Shown here: piece by piece, positions 7,519-15,631 of the stretch
How positions within the stretch are numbered: the first letter of the stretch is position 1
Layout of the letters: the number at the start of each line of letters is the position of its first letter
NCBI GenBank assembly: GCA_025454125.1
Contig: JALOPA010000103.1
Location: forward strand, 1-18,166
DNA from: Thermodesulfobacteriota bacterium
Lineage (GTDB): Bacteria; Desulfobacterota; DSM-4660; Desulfatiglandales; HGW-15
Direction of reading: 5' to 3'
Length of the DNA: 18,166 bases
Made by a program: the position numbers and the translations under genes
The notes under the pieces: model-generated
What the model was told of the DNA's origin: nothing
Seen by the model: only the letters and a program-made list of their open reading frames with translations
Database searches by the model: none

Positions 7519-8283
7519 TTAAACAGTCAGAGACACGCCGCCGTCCACGACTAGCGTCTGCCCTACGACGTAAGAGCAGTCATCCCCGGCGAAGAAGGCA
7601 GCGACGCCTGCCACTTCGTCGACGCTCGCACCGCGTCCAATGGGCAGACGGCCGGTTTTGATGTACCTGTCACGGAATTCCTCCGTCTTGAAGTAGTCGA
7701 CGTTCAGCCCCGATCCGATCCAGCCCAGAGCGATGCAGTTGACCACAATGCCATAGGGGATCAACTCCGTGGCCAGGCAGGAGGTCAAACCCATGAGGGC
7801 CCGTTTTGCCGTCGAATAGGCCGAGATCTTGGGTGCACACAGGTACCCCATCAGCGACGATATGTTCAGAATGCGGCCCCCCCGGCCTTGAGCAATCATA
7901 TGCTTGGCCGCCTCCTGTGAGCAGAGGAGGGCACCGTCCAGGTTGACGGCAAACATCTCCCGCCAGGCGTCGAGCGAAATCTCCCGCACATCAGACGCAA
8001 AATCGCGGCCACGCAGGGCAGCGTTGTTGATCAGGATGTCGATCCCGCCGAAGCAGTCGACTGCGATGCGAAACATGTTGCGGACAGAGGGATGGTCGGA
8101 AACGTCGGTCCGGACAAACAGGGCTTTTCCGCCGGCCTCCTCGACCCTACGGGCCACCTCATCGCCCACGCTGCGGCTTGCCACGACCACACTCGCCCCT
8201 TCCCGGGCGAAGCGGTACACGATGGCCTCGCCGATCCCTCTCCCGCCGCCTGTGACAACGGCAACCTTGTCTTTGAGTTTCAT
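7519..8283 (-). CDS. Short-chain dehydrogenase/reductase (SDR), directly downstream of the GRE gene
   Basis: 254 residues, the usual length of a classical SDR. Seen: TGGGRGIG (11-18), an Arg after strand 2 (ASRSVG) compatible with NADP, NNAA (87-90) in place of NNAG, Asn114, Ser142/143 in NISSLMG, Tyr156 and Lys160 in YSTAK, and VDGG near the C-terminus. The full catalytic tetrad predicts an active alcohol/ketone oxidoreductase. The start ATG follows GGCGGAGCA and only 42 nt separate it from the GRE stop codon, so it is the gene most tightly linked to the GRE and the best candidate for acting on the GRE product or preparing its substrate (inference). It differs clearly in sequence from the other SDR of the operon, so the two probably serve separate steps. 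Confidence 0.92.
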   Translation of the reverse strand: MKLKDKVAVVTGGGRGIGEAIVYRFAREGASVVVASRSVGDEVARRVEEAGGKALFVRTDVSDHPSVRNMFRIAVDCFGGIDILINNAALRGRDFASDVREISLDAWREMFAVNLDGALLCSQEAAKHMIAQGRGGRILNISSLMGYLCAPKISAYSTAKRALMGLTSCLATELIPYGIVVNCIALGWIGSGLNVDYFKTEEFRDRYIKTGRLPIGRGASVDEVAGVAAFFAGDDCSYVVGQTLVVDGGVSLTV

Positions 8284-8325
8284 TGCTCCGCCCCCTGCAA
8301 CATTGCTGCAGAGTCGCGTCTCGTA

Positions 8326-10833
8326 TTACCCCGCACACGACATCGACTCTTCAGTCCTCGCGATGATTTCGTCCTGGAGCATGGGCGAGAGGTCCACGAA
8401 ATAGGCGGAGTACCCTGCCACGCGCACGATCAGGTTCCGGTACTTCTCCGGGTCCTTCTTGGCGGCCAGCAACGTCTCGCGATTCACGATATTGAACTGA
8501 ACGTGCCAGTGCTTCAGGTCGCACCAGGTCCGGATCAGCTGCATGAGCCGCTGTGTGCCTTCCTCGCCGGCAAGATTGGCCGGGCTGAACTTCAGGTTCA
8601 TCAGGTCAGCCCCTTTCTCCCTGTAGCTCAGGTTGATGGCCCTGGCCATGGAGGTCATCGCCACTGTCGGCCCCTTCACGTCCATGCCGTGGGAAGCGCC
8701 GACCCCCTCGGAGAGGTACTCGGTCGCCTTCCTTCCGTTGGGCGTAGCCCAGGTCACCCTCCCCAGGGGAACATGGAAGGTGACCGGGATCAAACGCAGC
8801 ATGAAGCACTGATTGCCTGGTTTCGGATTCTTGCGCAGAAACTCCAGCAGGAAGGTGTCGATCTCGAAACCGATGGCATCCACCCATTCGATGCCGTTGC
8901 CGTACTTGGGCGCATTGAGGCACATCTGCCTTATGGCCTCGTGGCCTTCCCAGTTGGCTTCCATCGCCGTCAAGAGTTGGTCCCATGTCAGCCTTTTCGT
9001 GTCGAAGATGAGGTGCTTGACTGCAGCCAGGCTGTCGACGGCAGTCGCCTTGCCGATCGTCTCGAGGCAGGAGAGGTCGATTGCGCTTGGGATGTGCTCG
9101 CCGTGCGAATGCAGATCGCGGCAGTGCTCCATGGCCAGGTCGTGCAGCATGGACGTTGCCGGCGCAGCGAAGTACTGCGGCTTGAGTTTCATCGAAATGT
9201 ACTGCTGGTGCAGCGACTTTCTGGCCAGGTGATCGAGCTGGGCGCAAAACGCCTTCCAGACCTGGTCAAAGGTGGTCCAGGTTCTGGGATCGCCGGTCGG
9301 CACGCCGAACTGGATGTCCTTGTGGATTTTGAGTTTTCCGTTCCGGAACGTCATCTCCACAACCGAGCCGTAGTTGACTGCCCCATTTCCTGTGACGTGG
9401 GTCTCGCGATTGATCAGGCGGCTTTCCATGCAGCCTGAGACGTTCCAGTTCAGCGCCTCTTTCAGAGTAGCGCCATTTGCGAGATAGAAGGGGATCACCC
9501 TCTCGTCGTTGAGGAGCTTCGGGAAGCCCCTGCCGTCTTTGATGACTTCCGCGACGTGATGCAACAGGCGGTCGGGCGTCTTGGCGTGAATCCGCACGCA
9601 GGCCTCCGGGGTCGTGATCGGAAGCGAACGGGTGGATTCCAGAATGAGGTGGGTCAGTTCATTGCTCCCGTCCATGCCGTCCGCAGTCTGCCCACCGAGC
9701 ACCACATCCTCAAACTTGGAGAACCCTTCAGTGCCGGCAGCCGCCACGGGATTTAGCTTGATCTCTACACACTGGGCCATATTCAGCCAAAGACAGTGGA
9801 GCAATTCTGTGGCCGATTCCTCCGTGATCCGGCCTTCGGCCAGGTCCTTCCGGTAGAAGGGCAACAGGTACTGGTCAAACCGGCCCTGGCCCATGGCACT
9901 GCTGGTCTGCTCAATGCGGTTGAACATCTGGCCCCACCACTCCGCCTGGAGGGCTTCCCGGAAGGTGCGCGCCGGGTTCTCCGGCACCCAGTCGCAGATC
10001 TCCGCGATCTCTTGAAGTTCCCTCTTCCGCTGGGGGTCTGTTTCTTTCTCCGCCAGGTCTGAGGCAAGCGTCGCATAGCGCCTCGACCAAGTGGTCATGG
10101 CGTCGCAGGTGATGACTACGGCTTCGAGGAACGGCTTCTTGTGGACAAGGTCATGGGGATTTGAGAGCGCCGCCATCTTCGCCTGGGCCTCCTCCCGGAT
10201 CCCTTTGACGCCCCGAGTCAGGATCTTGTTGAAGTCCGGTGTCCAGTTCTGCGAGTGGCGCATGGTAGAAGTTGCCACGACGACGCACGTCCAGAGGAGC
10301 GTGTTCTTGGGATCGGGGCCGAAAAGTGTGAACCGCAGATCCTCAGGCAGGGCCTTGGCGAAATTGCTCGCATAGTCCTTGCCCGTCCAGTAGGGCGTGA
10401 GGACCTCGGTGATGAGCTTTCCGTCCTCTTCCGTGACCACGATCTCGCCGGACTTTCCCTTGTTCTTGCGGAACATCTCGATACCGGCAGGCATGATGGC
10501 GCCGTCGAGTTCGGGGTACACGATGCCCCATCGGCCGAGCCATGTGTTGGGTCGACCCACGATGAGTTCGTCGGGGAAGATCACAACCGGCGCTGTCTCG
10601 GCGTAGTGCTTCAGCGCTTTGGCCCAGCGCAAGACTATGGGCTGGCCCTCGGTTTCCTTGAAAGATTCGGTGAATGCCACTGCACGATCCAGGGTGACAC
10701 GCGGCGGGCCGTAACCCCGTAAGGCTTCGTATATCCTGAACACCCTGTCGGTCACTGTGCCATGGCCGACCCTCCTGCCGTTCTCAATGGCATCCTCTTG
10801 TCCTGAAAGTACTCTTGCAGCTAAGGCGCTCAT
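8326..10833 (-). CDS. Glycyl radical enzyme, PFL-like family, arylacetate-decarboxylase-like active site
   Basis: 835 residues, complete. The start ATG has AAAGGAG upstream. Seen: the thiyl-radical site NVSGCMES with Cys468 and Glu470, the ADSLAAxK-type segment (VDSLAAVKH, 599-607), and the C-terminal glycyl radical motif RVAGYSAYF with Gly807, 28 residues from the end as in the family. Known: pyruvate formate-lyase has Cys-Cys and X-succinate synthases lack the Glu, so both are excluded; classical eliminases (choline, glycerol, isethionate) read GCVEP, and the Pro is absent here. Comparison from memory with 4-hydroxyphenylacetate decarboxylase (Cys503, Glu505, His536, Glu637) aligns Cys468, Glu470 and Glu591 (in CLETIG) but puts Gly484 at the His position. 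No small decarboxylase subunit is encoded nearby. Best call: a decarboxylase-like GRE on an unknown, perhaps aromatic, carboxylate; an unusual lyase or dehydratase is possible. It is the second gene of the operon. Confidence 0.93.
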   Translation of the reverse strand: MSALAARVLSGQEDAIENGRRVGHGTVTDRVFRIYEALRGYGPPRVTLDRAVAFTESFKETEGQPIVLRWAKALKHYAETAPVVIFPDELIVGRPNTWLGRWGIVYPELDGAIMPAGIEMFRKNKGKSGEIVVTEEDGKLITEVLTPYWTGKDYASNFAKALPEDLRFTLFGPDPKNTLLWTCVVVATSTMRHSQNWTPDFNKILTRGVKGIREEAQAKMAALSNPHDLVHKKPFLEAVVITCDAMTTWSRRYATLASDLAEKETDPQRKRELQEIAEICDWVPENPARTFREALQAEWWGQMFNRIEQTSSAMGQGRFDQYLLPFYRKDLAEGRITEESATELLHCLWLNMAQCVEIKLNPVAAAGTEGFSKFEDVVLGGQTADGMDGSNELTHLILESTRSLPITTPEACVRIHAKTPDRLLHHVAEVIKDGRGFPKLLNDERVIPFYLANGATLKEALNWNVSGCMESRLINRETHVTGNGAVNYGSVVEMTFRNGKLKIHKDIQFGVPTGDPRTWTTFDQVWKAFCAQLDHLARKSLHQQYISMKLKPQYFAAPATSMLHDLAMEHCRDLHSHGEHIPSAIDLSCLETIGKATAVDSLAAVKHLIFDTKRLTWDQLLTAMEANWEGHEAIRQMCLNAPKYGNGIEWVDAIGFEIDTFLLEFLRKNPKPGNQCFMLRLIPVTFHVPLGRVTWATPNGRKATEYLSEGVGASHGMDVKGPTVAMTSMARAINLSYREKGADLMNLKFSPANLAGEEGTQRLMQLIRTWCDLKHWHVQFNIVNRETLLAAKKDPEKYRNLIVRVAGYSAYFVDLSPMLQDEIIARTEESMSCAG

Positions 10834-10910
10834 ATCTGTCTCCTTTGATATCTCATTTCATTCCACGGTCGAACAGCTGCTGTCTTTTGTGACGAACCCC
10901 GGTGGATGAT

Positions 10911-12242
10911 CTATTCCATGCTCATAGCAACCCGTTCTGTTTTTGCGACGTCTCTGTCATAAAAGAACGCCCCGATCAGCAAAAGGACCATTGCGATCAG
11001 GGGAACAAACGCCATCATCATCATTGCGGTCTGGATATCGTACTTGTCCGAAAGGACCCCTGCAAGGAGCGGTCCGACCGCCATGCCCAGAATGTTGATC
11101 ACAAGGACATTCAAAGATGCTGCGAGCCCTCTTAAACCGGGATGGACCACCGTTTGAATCACCGCATAGATCGGCCCCATGATCGCGCCTATGGTGAGAG
11201 AGCCAAGCAGAATCAGGGGAAACTGCCAGGGGCCCTTCTCCATGCCAAAAGCAGAAGCGTTGACCACCGTAGTGAAAAGGCAAAACAGAGCAGGACCGAC
11301 CAACGCCGCTTTGGGCCACTTGCTTTTCCATTTGTCCACAATGAAGCCGCCGACCACCATCCCGAGCGCCGAGACGATCATGATCCCTGCAGCCCTGACT
11401 CCGGCCTGGTCCATCGGCAGCCCATAAACCCGGTTGAAGAAGGTGGGTGCCCAGTTGAGGACAGTGGCACTGAATATAAGCGCCGCCGCAGTTCCGAAAT
11501 AAGTGAGAATTAGGGAGGGCCTGGCAATGAATTCACCCACAATTGCCTTTCCGCTCATCTTCACCTTCCGGTCGCTGTTCTTGTCCGTGACTTCGAGCGG
11601 TACGGTTTTGTAATCGCGAATGAAGAAGAACCCAATGGCGATCAGGAAGCCCGGGAGTCCCACGATACCGAAAGCGTACCTCCATCCATAGTTGACGGCG
11701 ATCCACCCGCCGACCATAACGCCGATGATGGCCCCAACGTAGGCACCTGAATTCAATATCCCCAGGACGGTGGCCCTGCGCTTTTCCGGGAAGAAAGCGC
11801 TGCACAATGCTGCCGCGGGTGAAGCATACCCCCCCTCGCCGGCACCGATAAAAATCCGGGCGGTGAAGAGCTGGCCGAAGCTTCTTGTGAAGGCACAAGC
11901 AACGGTAGCCATACTCCACACGATACCCATGATGGCGAGCGATTTCTTGCGGCTCCAGCGGTCTGCGAACAGCGCCACAGGGAAGGTGACGATTGAAATG
12001 GAGATGTTTACGACAGAGACCAGCATTCCAAGCTGTGCATCACTCAGGTTCCATTCCTGCTTCAAATAGGGAAACAGAGCCGAGATGACTTGTCTGTCAA
12101 TGAAATCGAACAAGTAAAGAACGTACAGCATAATGAAGACTAGCCATGCGTAGGACTTTGATACCAGGCTCCCTTCGAGCCCTTTGCTCGCCGCCGCTGA
12201 CGGCGTCTCCACGGTTGCGCTTGCGGTCATTGCCACGCTCAT
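10911..12242 (-). CDS. MFS transporter, 12-helix, ACS/spinster-like
   Basis: 443 residues from ATG 12242, chosen because GGAGGTG lies 6 nt upstream and the extra 21 residues of an upstream frame look untranslated. The N-terminus is a 30-residue cytoplasmic tail, then multiple hydrophobic helices in a typical 6+6 pattern. Seen: FIDRQVIS in the first helix and the loop 2-3 motif DRWSRKKS, both characteristic of organic-anion transporters of the ACS/spinster type, GAGEGGYASPAA in helix 4-5, and a long cytoplasmic loop rich in Lys and Asp between the halves. It is the first gene behind the sigma-54 promoter and 77 nt before the GRE gene, so it probably imports the pathway substrate across the inner membrane, most likely an organic acid by proton symport (inference). 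Confidence 0.9.
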   Translation of the reverse strand: MSVAMTASATVETPSAAASKGLEGSLVSKSYAWLVFIMLYVLYLFDFIDRQVISALFPYLKQEWNLSDAQLGMLVSVVNISISIVTFPVALFADRWSRKKSLAIMGIVWSMATVACAFTRSFGQLFTARIFIGAGEGGYASPAAALCSAFFPEKRRATVLGILNSGAYVGAIIGVMVGGWIAVNYGWRYAFGIVGLPGFLIAIGFFFIRDYKTVPLEVTDKNSDRKVKMSGKAIVGEFIARPSLILTYFGTAAALIFSATVLNWAPTFFNRVYGLPMDQAGVRAAGIMIVSALGMVVGGFIVDKWKSKWPKAALVGPALFCLFTTVVNASAFGMEKGPWQFPLILLGSLTIGAIMGPIYAVIQTVVHPGLRGLAASLNVLVINILGMAVGPLLAGVLSDKYDIQTAMMMMAFVPLIAMVLLLIGAFFYDRDVAKTERVAMSME

Positions 12243-12289
12243 GATTTCACCTCCAGGTGGATGTTTCTGTTTCTCCCTCAGAAACATAA

Positions 12290-12304
12290 GCAACTGACGT
12301 GCCA
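12290..12304 (-). promoter_or_regulatory. Sigma-54 (-24/-12) promoter of the GRE operon
   Basis: The minus strand reads TGGCACGTCAGTTGC, matching the consensus TGGCAC-N5-TTGC at every fixed position, with GG and GC at the correct spacing. It lies 47 nt upstream of the transporter start codon, giving a predicted leader of roughly 35 nt, and faces the operon. The divergent gene encodes a sigma-54 activator with an intact GAFTGA loop, which makes this assignment strong. It is the only good match I found in the gaps between genes. Confidence 0.9.
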
Positions 12305-12395
12305 CAGGGGCGTGTTCGATTTATTGTGTGTTGTAAATAAGTTATATCGGCAAGGCTTTTTAGCTTATCCAAAACTGGCCTTATTGTGACATCAA

Positions 12396-12441
12396 GTGTC
12401 CTTATCAGAACACACAGCTTGACAAGATTGGAGCACAAGAT
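12396..12441. promoter_or_regulatory. Candidate upstream activator-binding region
   Basis: About 90-140 nt upstream of the sigma-54 promoter, where enhancer sites usually lie, there is an imperfect palindrome GTGTCC-TTATCA-GAACAC (12396-12413), a CTTGACAAG palindrome (12418-12426) and a direct repeat ACAAGAT (12422-12428 and 12435-12441). GTGTTC recurs at 12312-12317. Any of these could be the regulator's binding site; none is proven and short repeats arise by chance. Confidence 0.35.
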
Positions 12442-12513
12442 CTATGAGTATTCATCAACTATCCTGCGACCGCTCACTTCGCAATCACAAGCTGAGAATT
12501 GAGAGGAGATCCC

Positions 12514-13335
12514 ATGTCCAATCAGCCGGCAGCACTTTCACCCGAACAGTGGGAGTTTCTTGCGGTCCTCGACGCCTTCGGCTGTCCTGTGCCGATTGAT
12601 GTGGCCGGCAGCCTGGCACCGTTGTTGCCGGGCCCTCTTTTCGATCTGCTCGAAAAGTCCGAAACGAGGGGATGGATTAAGAAGCTCAGAAACAACCGGT
12701 TTGCCATCGCGAAGGATCTCCCACCAGCGGCCCGAGCCCGCCTCAACGCCATTAATACTCGAGAGCATTTAGATTCGCTCGCAGAAAAAGTCTACGCAGA
12801 AAAGCTCACCTCAGGACTGCATCACACGGACGTTCTCCCTCTGCTCGATAAGGCCGGGTGGGACAAGGAGGCCAGTGAGTGTGAGATCGTCCTGGCTCGC
12901 AAAGCCTTTGAGGAAAAACGCTTCTTTCAAGGCCGCGAGTACATTGAACAGGCGGTGCGCAGGCTGTCTCGGACTTGCGAGAACCAGGAGATCGCCGTGC
13001 TGTTCATCCCCGCTACTCTGGAGCTTTCCAACCTCTGCTTTTCTCAGGGACACGGATTTGCGGAACTGGAGGGATTCCTGATGAAAGCACTCGAAGCCGC
13101 CGGCGGAGTTGGCGATCGGAGATCCCAAGCGCTGATCCATTTGCACCTCGGCAGGCTTTGCTATTTTTCGGACCGCCGCGATGAGTCACTGAAACAGCTA
13201 TCCATAGGGTTCGAAGGCAGGCATCAAGGAATTGGGAGACGAGGACATCTTGTCGCGGGCCGCCACCTTCCTGGGGCTGTATTATTTTATCAAGGGTCTT
13301 TTCAGAGAGGCAGTCGAGCATCTGGAAAAAGCTGA
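12514..13335 (+). CDS. Sigma-54 activator, N-terminal half (winged-helix and TPR region) before a frameshift
   Basis: First part of the operon's regulator gene. The start is ATG 12514 behind GAGGAG; a TTG five codons earlier is not needed. Residues 1-75 (LSPEQWEFLAVLDAFGCPVP..) look like a winged-helix module, followed from about residue 115 by TPR-like helix pairs. Meaningful sequence runs to IGFE at residue 234 (codon 13213-13215). After that the frame continues for 39 nonsense residues to a stop at 13335, while the continuing TPR sequence AGIKELGDEDIL appears in the neighbouring frame. Removing one G at 13216-13217 joins both halves into one protein of 1038 residues. If real, the frameshift separates the sensor region from the ATPase and DNA-binding domains. 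Confidence 0.75.
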   Translation: MSNQPAALSPEQWEFLAVLDAFGCPVPIDVAGSLAPLLPGPLFDLLEKSETRGWIKKLRNNRFAIAKDLPPAARARLNAINTREHLDSLAEKVYAEKLTSGLHHTDVLPLLDKAGWDKEASECEIVLARKAFEEKRFFQGREYIEQAVRRLSRTCENQEIAVLFIPATLELSNLCFSQGHGFAELEGFLMKALEAAGGVGDRRSQALIHLHLGRLCYFSDRRDESLKQLSIGFEGRHQGIGRRGHLVAGRHLPGAVLFYQGSFQRGSRASGKS

Positions 13336-15631
13336 ACACATTTTTGGAGCCGATGCCGGCAGTTTGGGAATCGACCCCTTAGCCCCTATCCTCTTAGGTT
13401 ACTCCGCTACCCATCTGGGGCAATTCCACAGGGCAATCGGCACCCTCGATTTCCACTGGCGCCTAGCCATGGAACGCTCGGATCCGACCATGGCAAGCAC
13501 CACGCGGGCCGTGCTTGGAACCGTTTTGGTGCTGGTGGGAAAACACCGAGAAGCGGCCGTCCACTTGCAGCAGGCTCAAAAAGATGTGGAGCAATCCCAG
13601 AATGTCTTGGCCATGTATCTCGCAGGAGGAGGAATCGGCCTCCACCATTTTCTCGAGGGCCGGATAGAGGAGGCTCATGACTCCCTGATGAAGACAACCT
13701 TGATGGGGAGAGACGCTGGGCTCATTCGCCAGTATGCGGCACCTTGGATTCTGGAGATGGCCTATGAGTTTCACCGGCTCGGCTTTGAGCCGATCCCTGA
13801 GTTTGAATTCTCTATAATGCTGGATCGCATCTGGAAGGGAGTCAACATTCATCTGAGGGGTGTGGCTCTGAGGATCCTTGCCAGGGAAAAGATGCTGAAG
13901 GGAGACGATCGAGCATCCATCGAGAAGGATCTGGAAGAGAGTGAAGCCTGCCTGCGCCAGTCCGGGAATCCTGTGCAGCTGTCGAAGACATTTCAGGAGA
14001 AAGCCAGATTGGAGTTGAGCCTTGGCAATCGTGAAAAGGCGAGAGAGCTTATCCATGCCGCCCGGCAGATGCTCGGCGGCTATGTGGATGAGTTCTTTCC
14101 GAACGAATTTCAACACTTATTGGGAAAGCAGGAAACCCTCACTTCCTCGGCGGGCGACAAGGAGGAAATCCTGGGAAGACTCCTTGATATGCTTGGTTCG
14201 CTCTACCCCAGCCAGAGCCAGAATGAAATCCTTTCAATAGTGCTTACAGCCACAAGCCGCATGTTCGGTGCAGAGCGCAGCGGTGTTTTCTGGTTTCCTT
14301 CGGGCAAGTTCACTTCCCACCCTGAGCTCAGGGCTTCCTCCAACCTTACTCGGAACGAAGTTGGCATCGAGATCTTTCGCAACAGCTTGGCCCTGATCCT
14401 AAAGGCCTTTCGCACCAACGAACCCCAGACCAGAAAGACACTAGACCCTACTGACGTCTCGGCGGCCCAAACCGTGCGCTCTGTCTTGTGCATCCCCATT
14501 GAGATGCAGGGCGGTGTTCAAGGGGTTCTCTACTATGACAATTCCTATTTTGACGGCGCTTTTGAGTTTCTGGATCCATCCAGAATGAAGCAGATCGTGC
14601 GCCACATCAATCTGCTGATCGAGCGGTGGTTCCTCCACCTGAAGCTCATAAAGGAAAGAAGCTTCCTGGCTTCAGAGAAAACTTTGAATATCGAAACGCA
14701 CAAGATGGAAATCGTGGCGCAGTCGAAAACCATGACAAAGGTTCTGGAACAGGCCGACCAAATCGCACCAACGGAATCGACGGTCCTGATCCTTGGTGAA
14801 ACAGGCACTGGAAAGGAGCTGCTCGCCAGGAGAATTCATGCAAGCAGCTCGCGCGCAGAGGGACCCTTTGTCGTTGTGGATTCCACCACCATCCCGGAGA
14901 ACCTGCTAGAGAGTGAGCTCTTCGGCCACGAGCGAGGCGCCTTTACCGGTGCAGACAGGCAAAAGATCGGCCGAATCGAGCTAGCTCACCAGGGGACTCT
15001 CTTTCTCGATGAGGTGGGAGAACTTTCCCTTTCTGCACAGGTCAAACTGCTCCGGGTCCTGCAGGACAGAACGTTCAATCGAATCGGCGGCAACCGCACG
15101 ATCAGCTCCGAATTTCGTCTCATTGCAGCGACCAATCGCGACCTCGCCGCGGAGGTCGCCGCACACCGATTCCGCGAGGATCTGTACTACCGCCTCAATG
15201 TTATCCCTGTCCACCTTCCCCCGTTGAGGGACCGCATGGAGGATATCCCCCTTCTGGCGGATTACTACCTGAAGCAATATGCCGTAAAGTACAGACGGGC
15301 GTTCATCGGACTGACCCCCGATCAGAACGCGACTCTGTGCCGTTACAGATGGCCTGGAAACATCCGGGAATTGAAAAACGTTCTTGAACGGGCAGTCCTG
15401 CTCTCAGGGGATAACCAGATGGAGCTCAAATTGCCGGCGGAGGTGCAGGGTAAAGAAGATAACCCCTTTGCCGATTCTCCCTCTCTGGAAGAGGTTCAGA
15501 GACGGTACATTCGCGATGTGCTCAAGAAGACCGGCGGCAGGATTGCCGGGCCTGGCGGTGCGGCCGAGATCCTGGCCATGAAACGCACCAGCCTCTACGC
15601 TCGCATGCGAACACTCGGTATGTCCCGCTAG
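13232..15631 (+). CDS. Sigma-54-dependent transcriptional activator (TPR-GAF-AAA+-Fis), C-terminal part
   Basis: Coding actually continues from 13217 in this frame; the TTG at 13232 is the first in-frame start but lacks a good ribosome site. Numbered as the restored 1038-residue protein: TPR-like repeats to about 545, a GAF domain about 555-710 (ligand-sensing type), then the AAA+ core with Walker A GETGTGKE (761-768), GAFTGA loop (808-813) that contacts sigma-54, Walker B LFLDEVGE (Asp832, Glu833), the RWPGNIREL segment, and a Fis-type helix-turn-helix at the very C-terminus. It lacks a receiver domain, so activation is presumably by a small molecule or partner protein and not by phosphorylation. 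It is transcribed away from the operon and should bind between the two transcription units to activate the promoter at 12290-12304. All motor motifs are intact, so the only damage is the upstream frameshift. Confidence 0.92.
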   Translation: MGDEDILSRAATFLGLYYFIKGLFREAVEHLEKAEHIFGADAGSLGIDPLAPILLGYSATHLGQFHRAIGTLDFHWRLAMERSDPTMASTTRAVLGTVLVLVGKHREAAVHLQQAQKDVEQSQNVLAMYLAGGGIGLHHFLEGRIEEAHDSLMKTTLMGRDAGLIRQYAAPWILEMAYEFHRLGFEPIPEFEFSIMLDRIWKGVNIHLRGVALRILAREKMLKGDDRASIEKDLEESEACLRQSGNPVQLSKTFQEKARLELSLGNREKARELIHAARQMLGGYVDEFFPNEFQHLLGKQETLTSSAGDKEEILGRLLDMLGSLYPSQSQNEILSIVLTATSRMFGAERSGVFWFPSGKFTSHPELRASSNLTRNEVGIEIFRNSLALILKAFRTNEPQTRKTLDPTDVSAAQTVRSVLCIPIEMQGGVQGVLYYDNSYFDGAFEFLDPSRMKQIVRHINLLIERWFLHLKLIKERSFLASEKTLNIETHKMEIVAQSKTMTKVLEQADQIAPTESTVLILGETGTGKELLARRIHASSSRAEGPFVVVDSTTIPENLLESELFGHERGAFTGADRQKIGRIELAHQGTLFLDEVGELSLSAQVKLLRVLQDRTFNRIGGNRTISSEFRLIAATNRDLAAEVAAHRFREDLYYRLNVIPVHLPPLRDRMEDIPLLADYYLKQYAVKYRRAFIGLTPDQNATLCRYRWPGNIRELKNVLERAVLLSGDNQMELKLPAEVQGKEDNPFADSPSLEEVQRRYIRDVLKKTGGRIAGPGGAAEILAMKRTSLYARMRTLGMSR

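Noticed and set aside
8092..9438. Long plus-strand open frame (448 codons) opposite the GRE gene
   Set aside because: It lies wholly antisense to strongly supported coding sequence, its translation has no recognisable family, and it follows from the GC-rich codon positions of the GRE and SDR genes.
8326..10833. GRE as a benzylsuccinate/alkylsuccinate synthase or pyruvate formate-lyase
   Set aside because: X-succinate synthases lack the Glu two residues after the radical Cys, and PFL has adjacent cysteines; here the site is Cys-Met-Glu-Ser. No small Bss-type subunits are present.
2433..12242. Bacterial microcompartment locus
   Set aside because: No shell protein, CoA-acylating aldehyde dehydrogenase or phosphotransacylase is encoded in the window.
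13232..13240. TTG at 13232 as the genuine start of an independent regulator
   Set aside because: The TPR sequence continues unbroken upstream in the same frame to 13217 and joins the preceding frame with a single base change; the nearby AAGGA is too close to the TTG.
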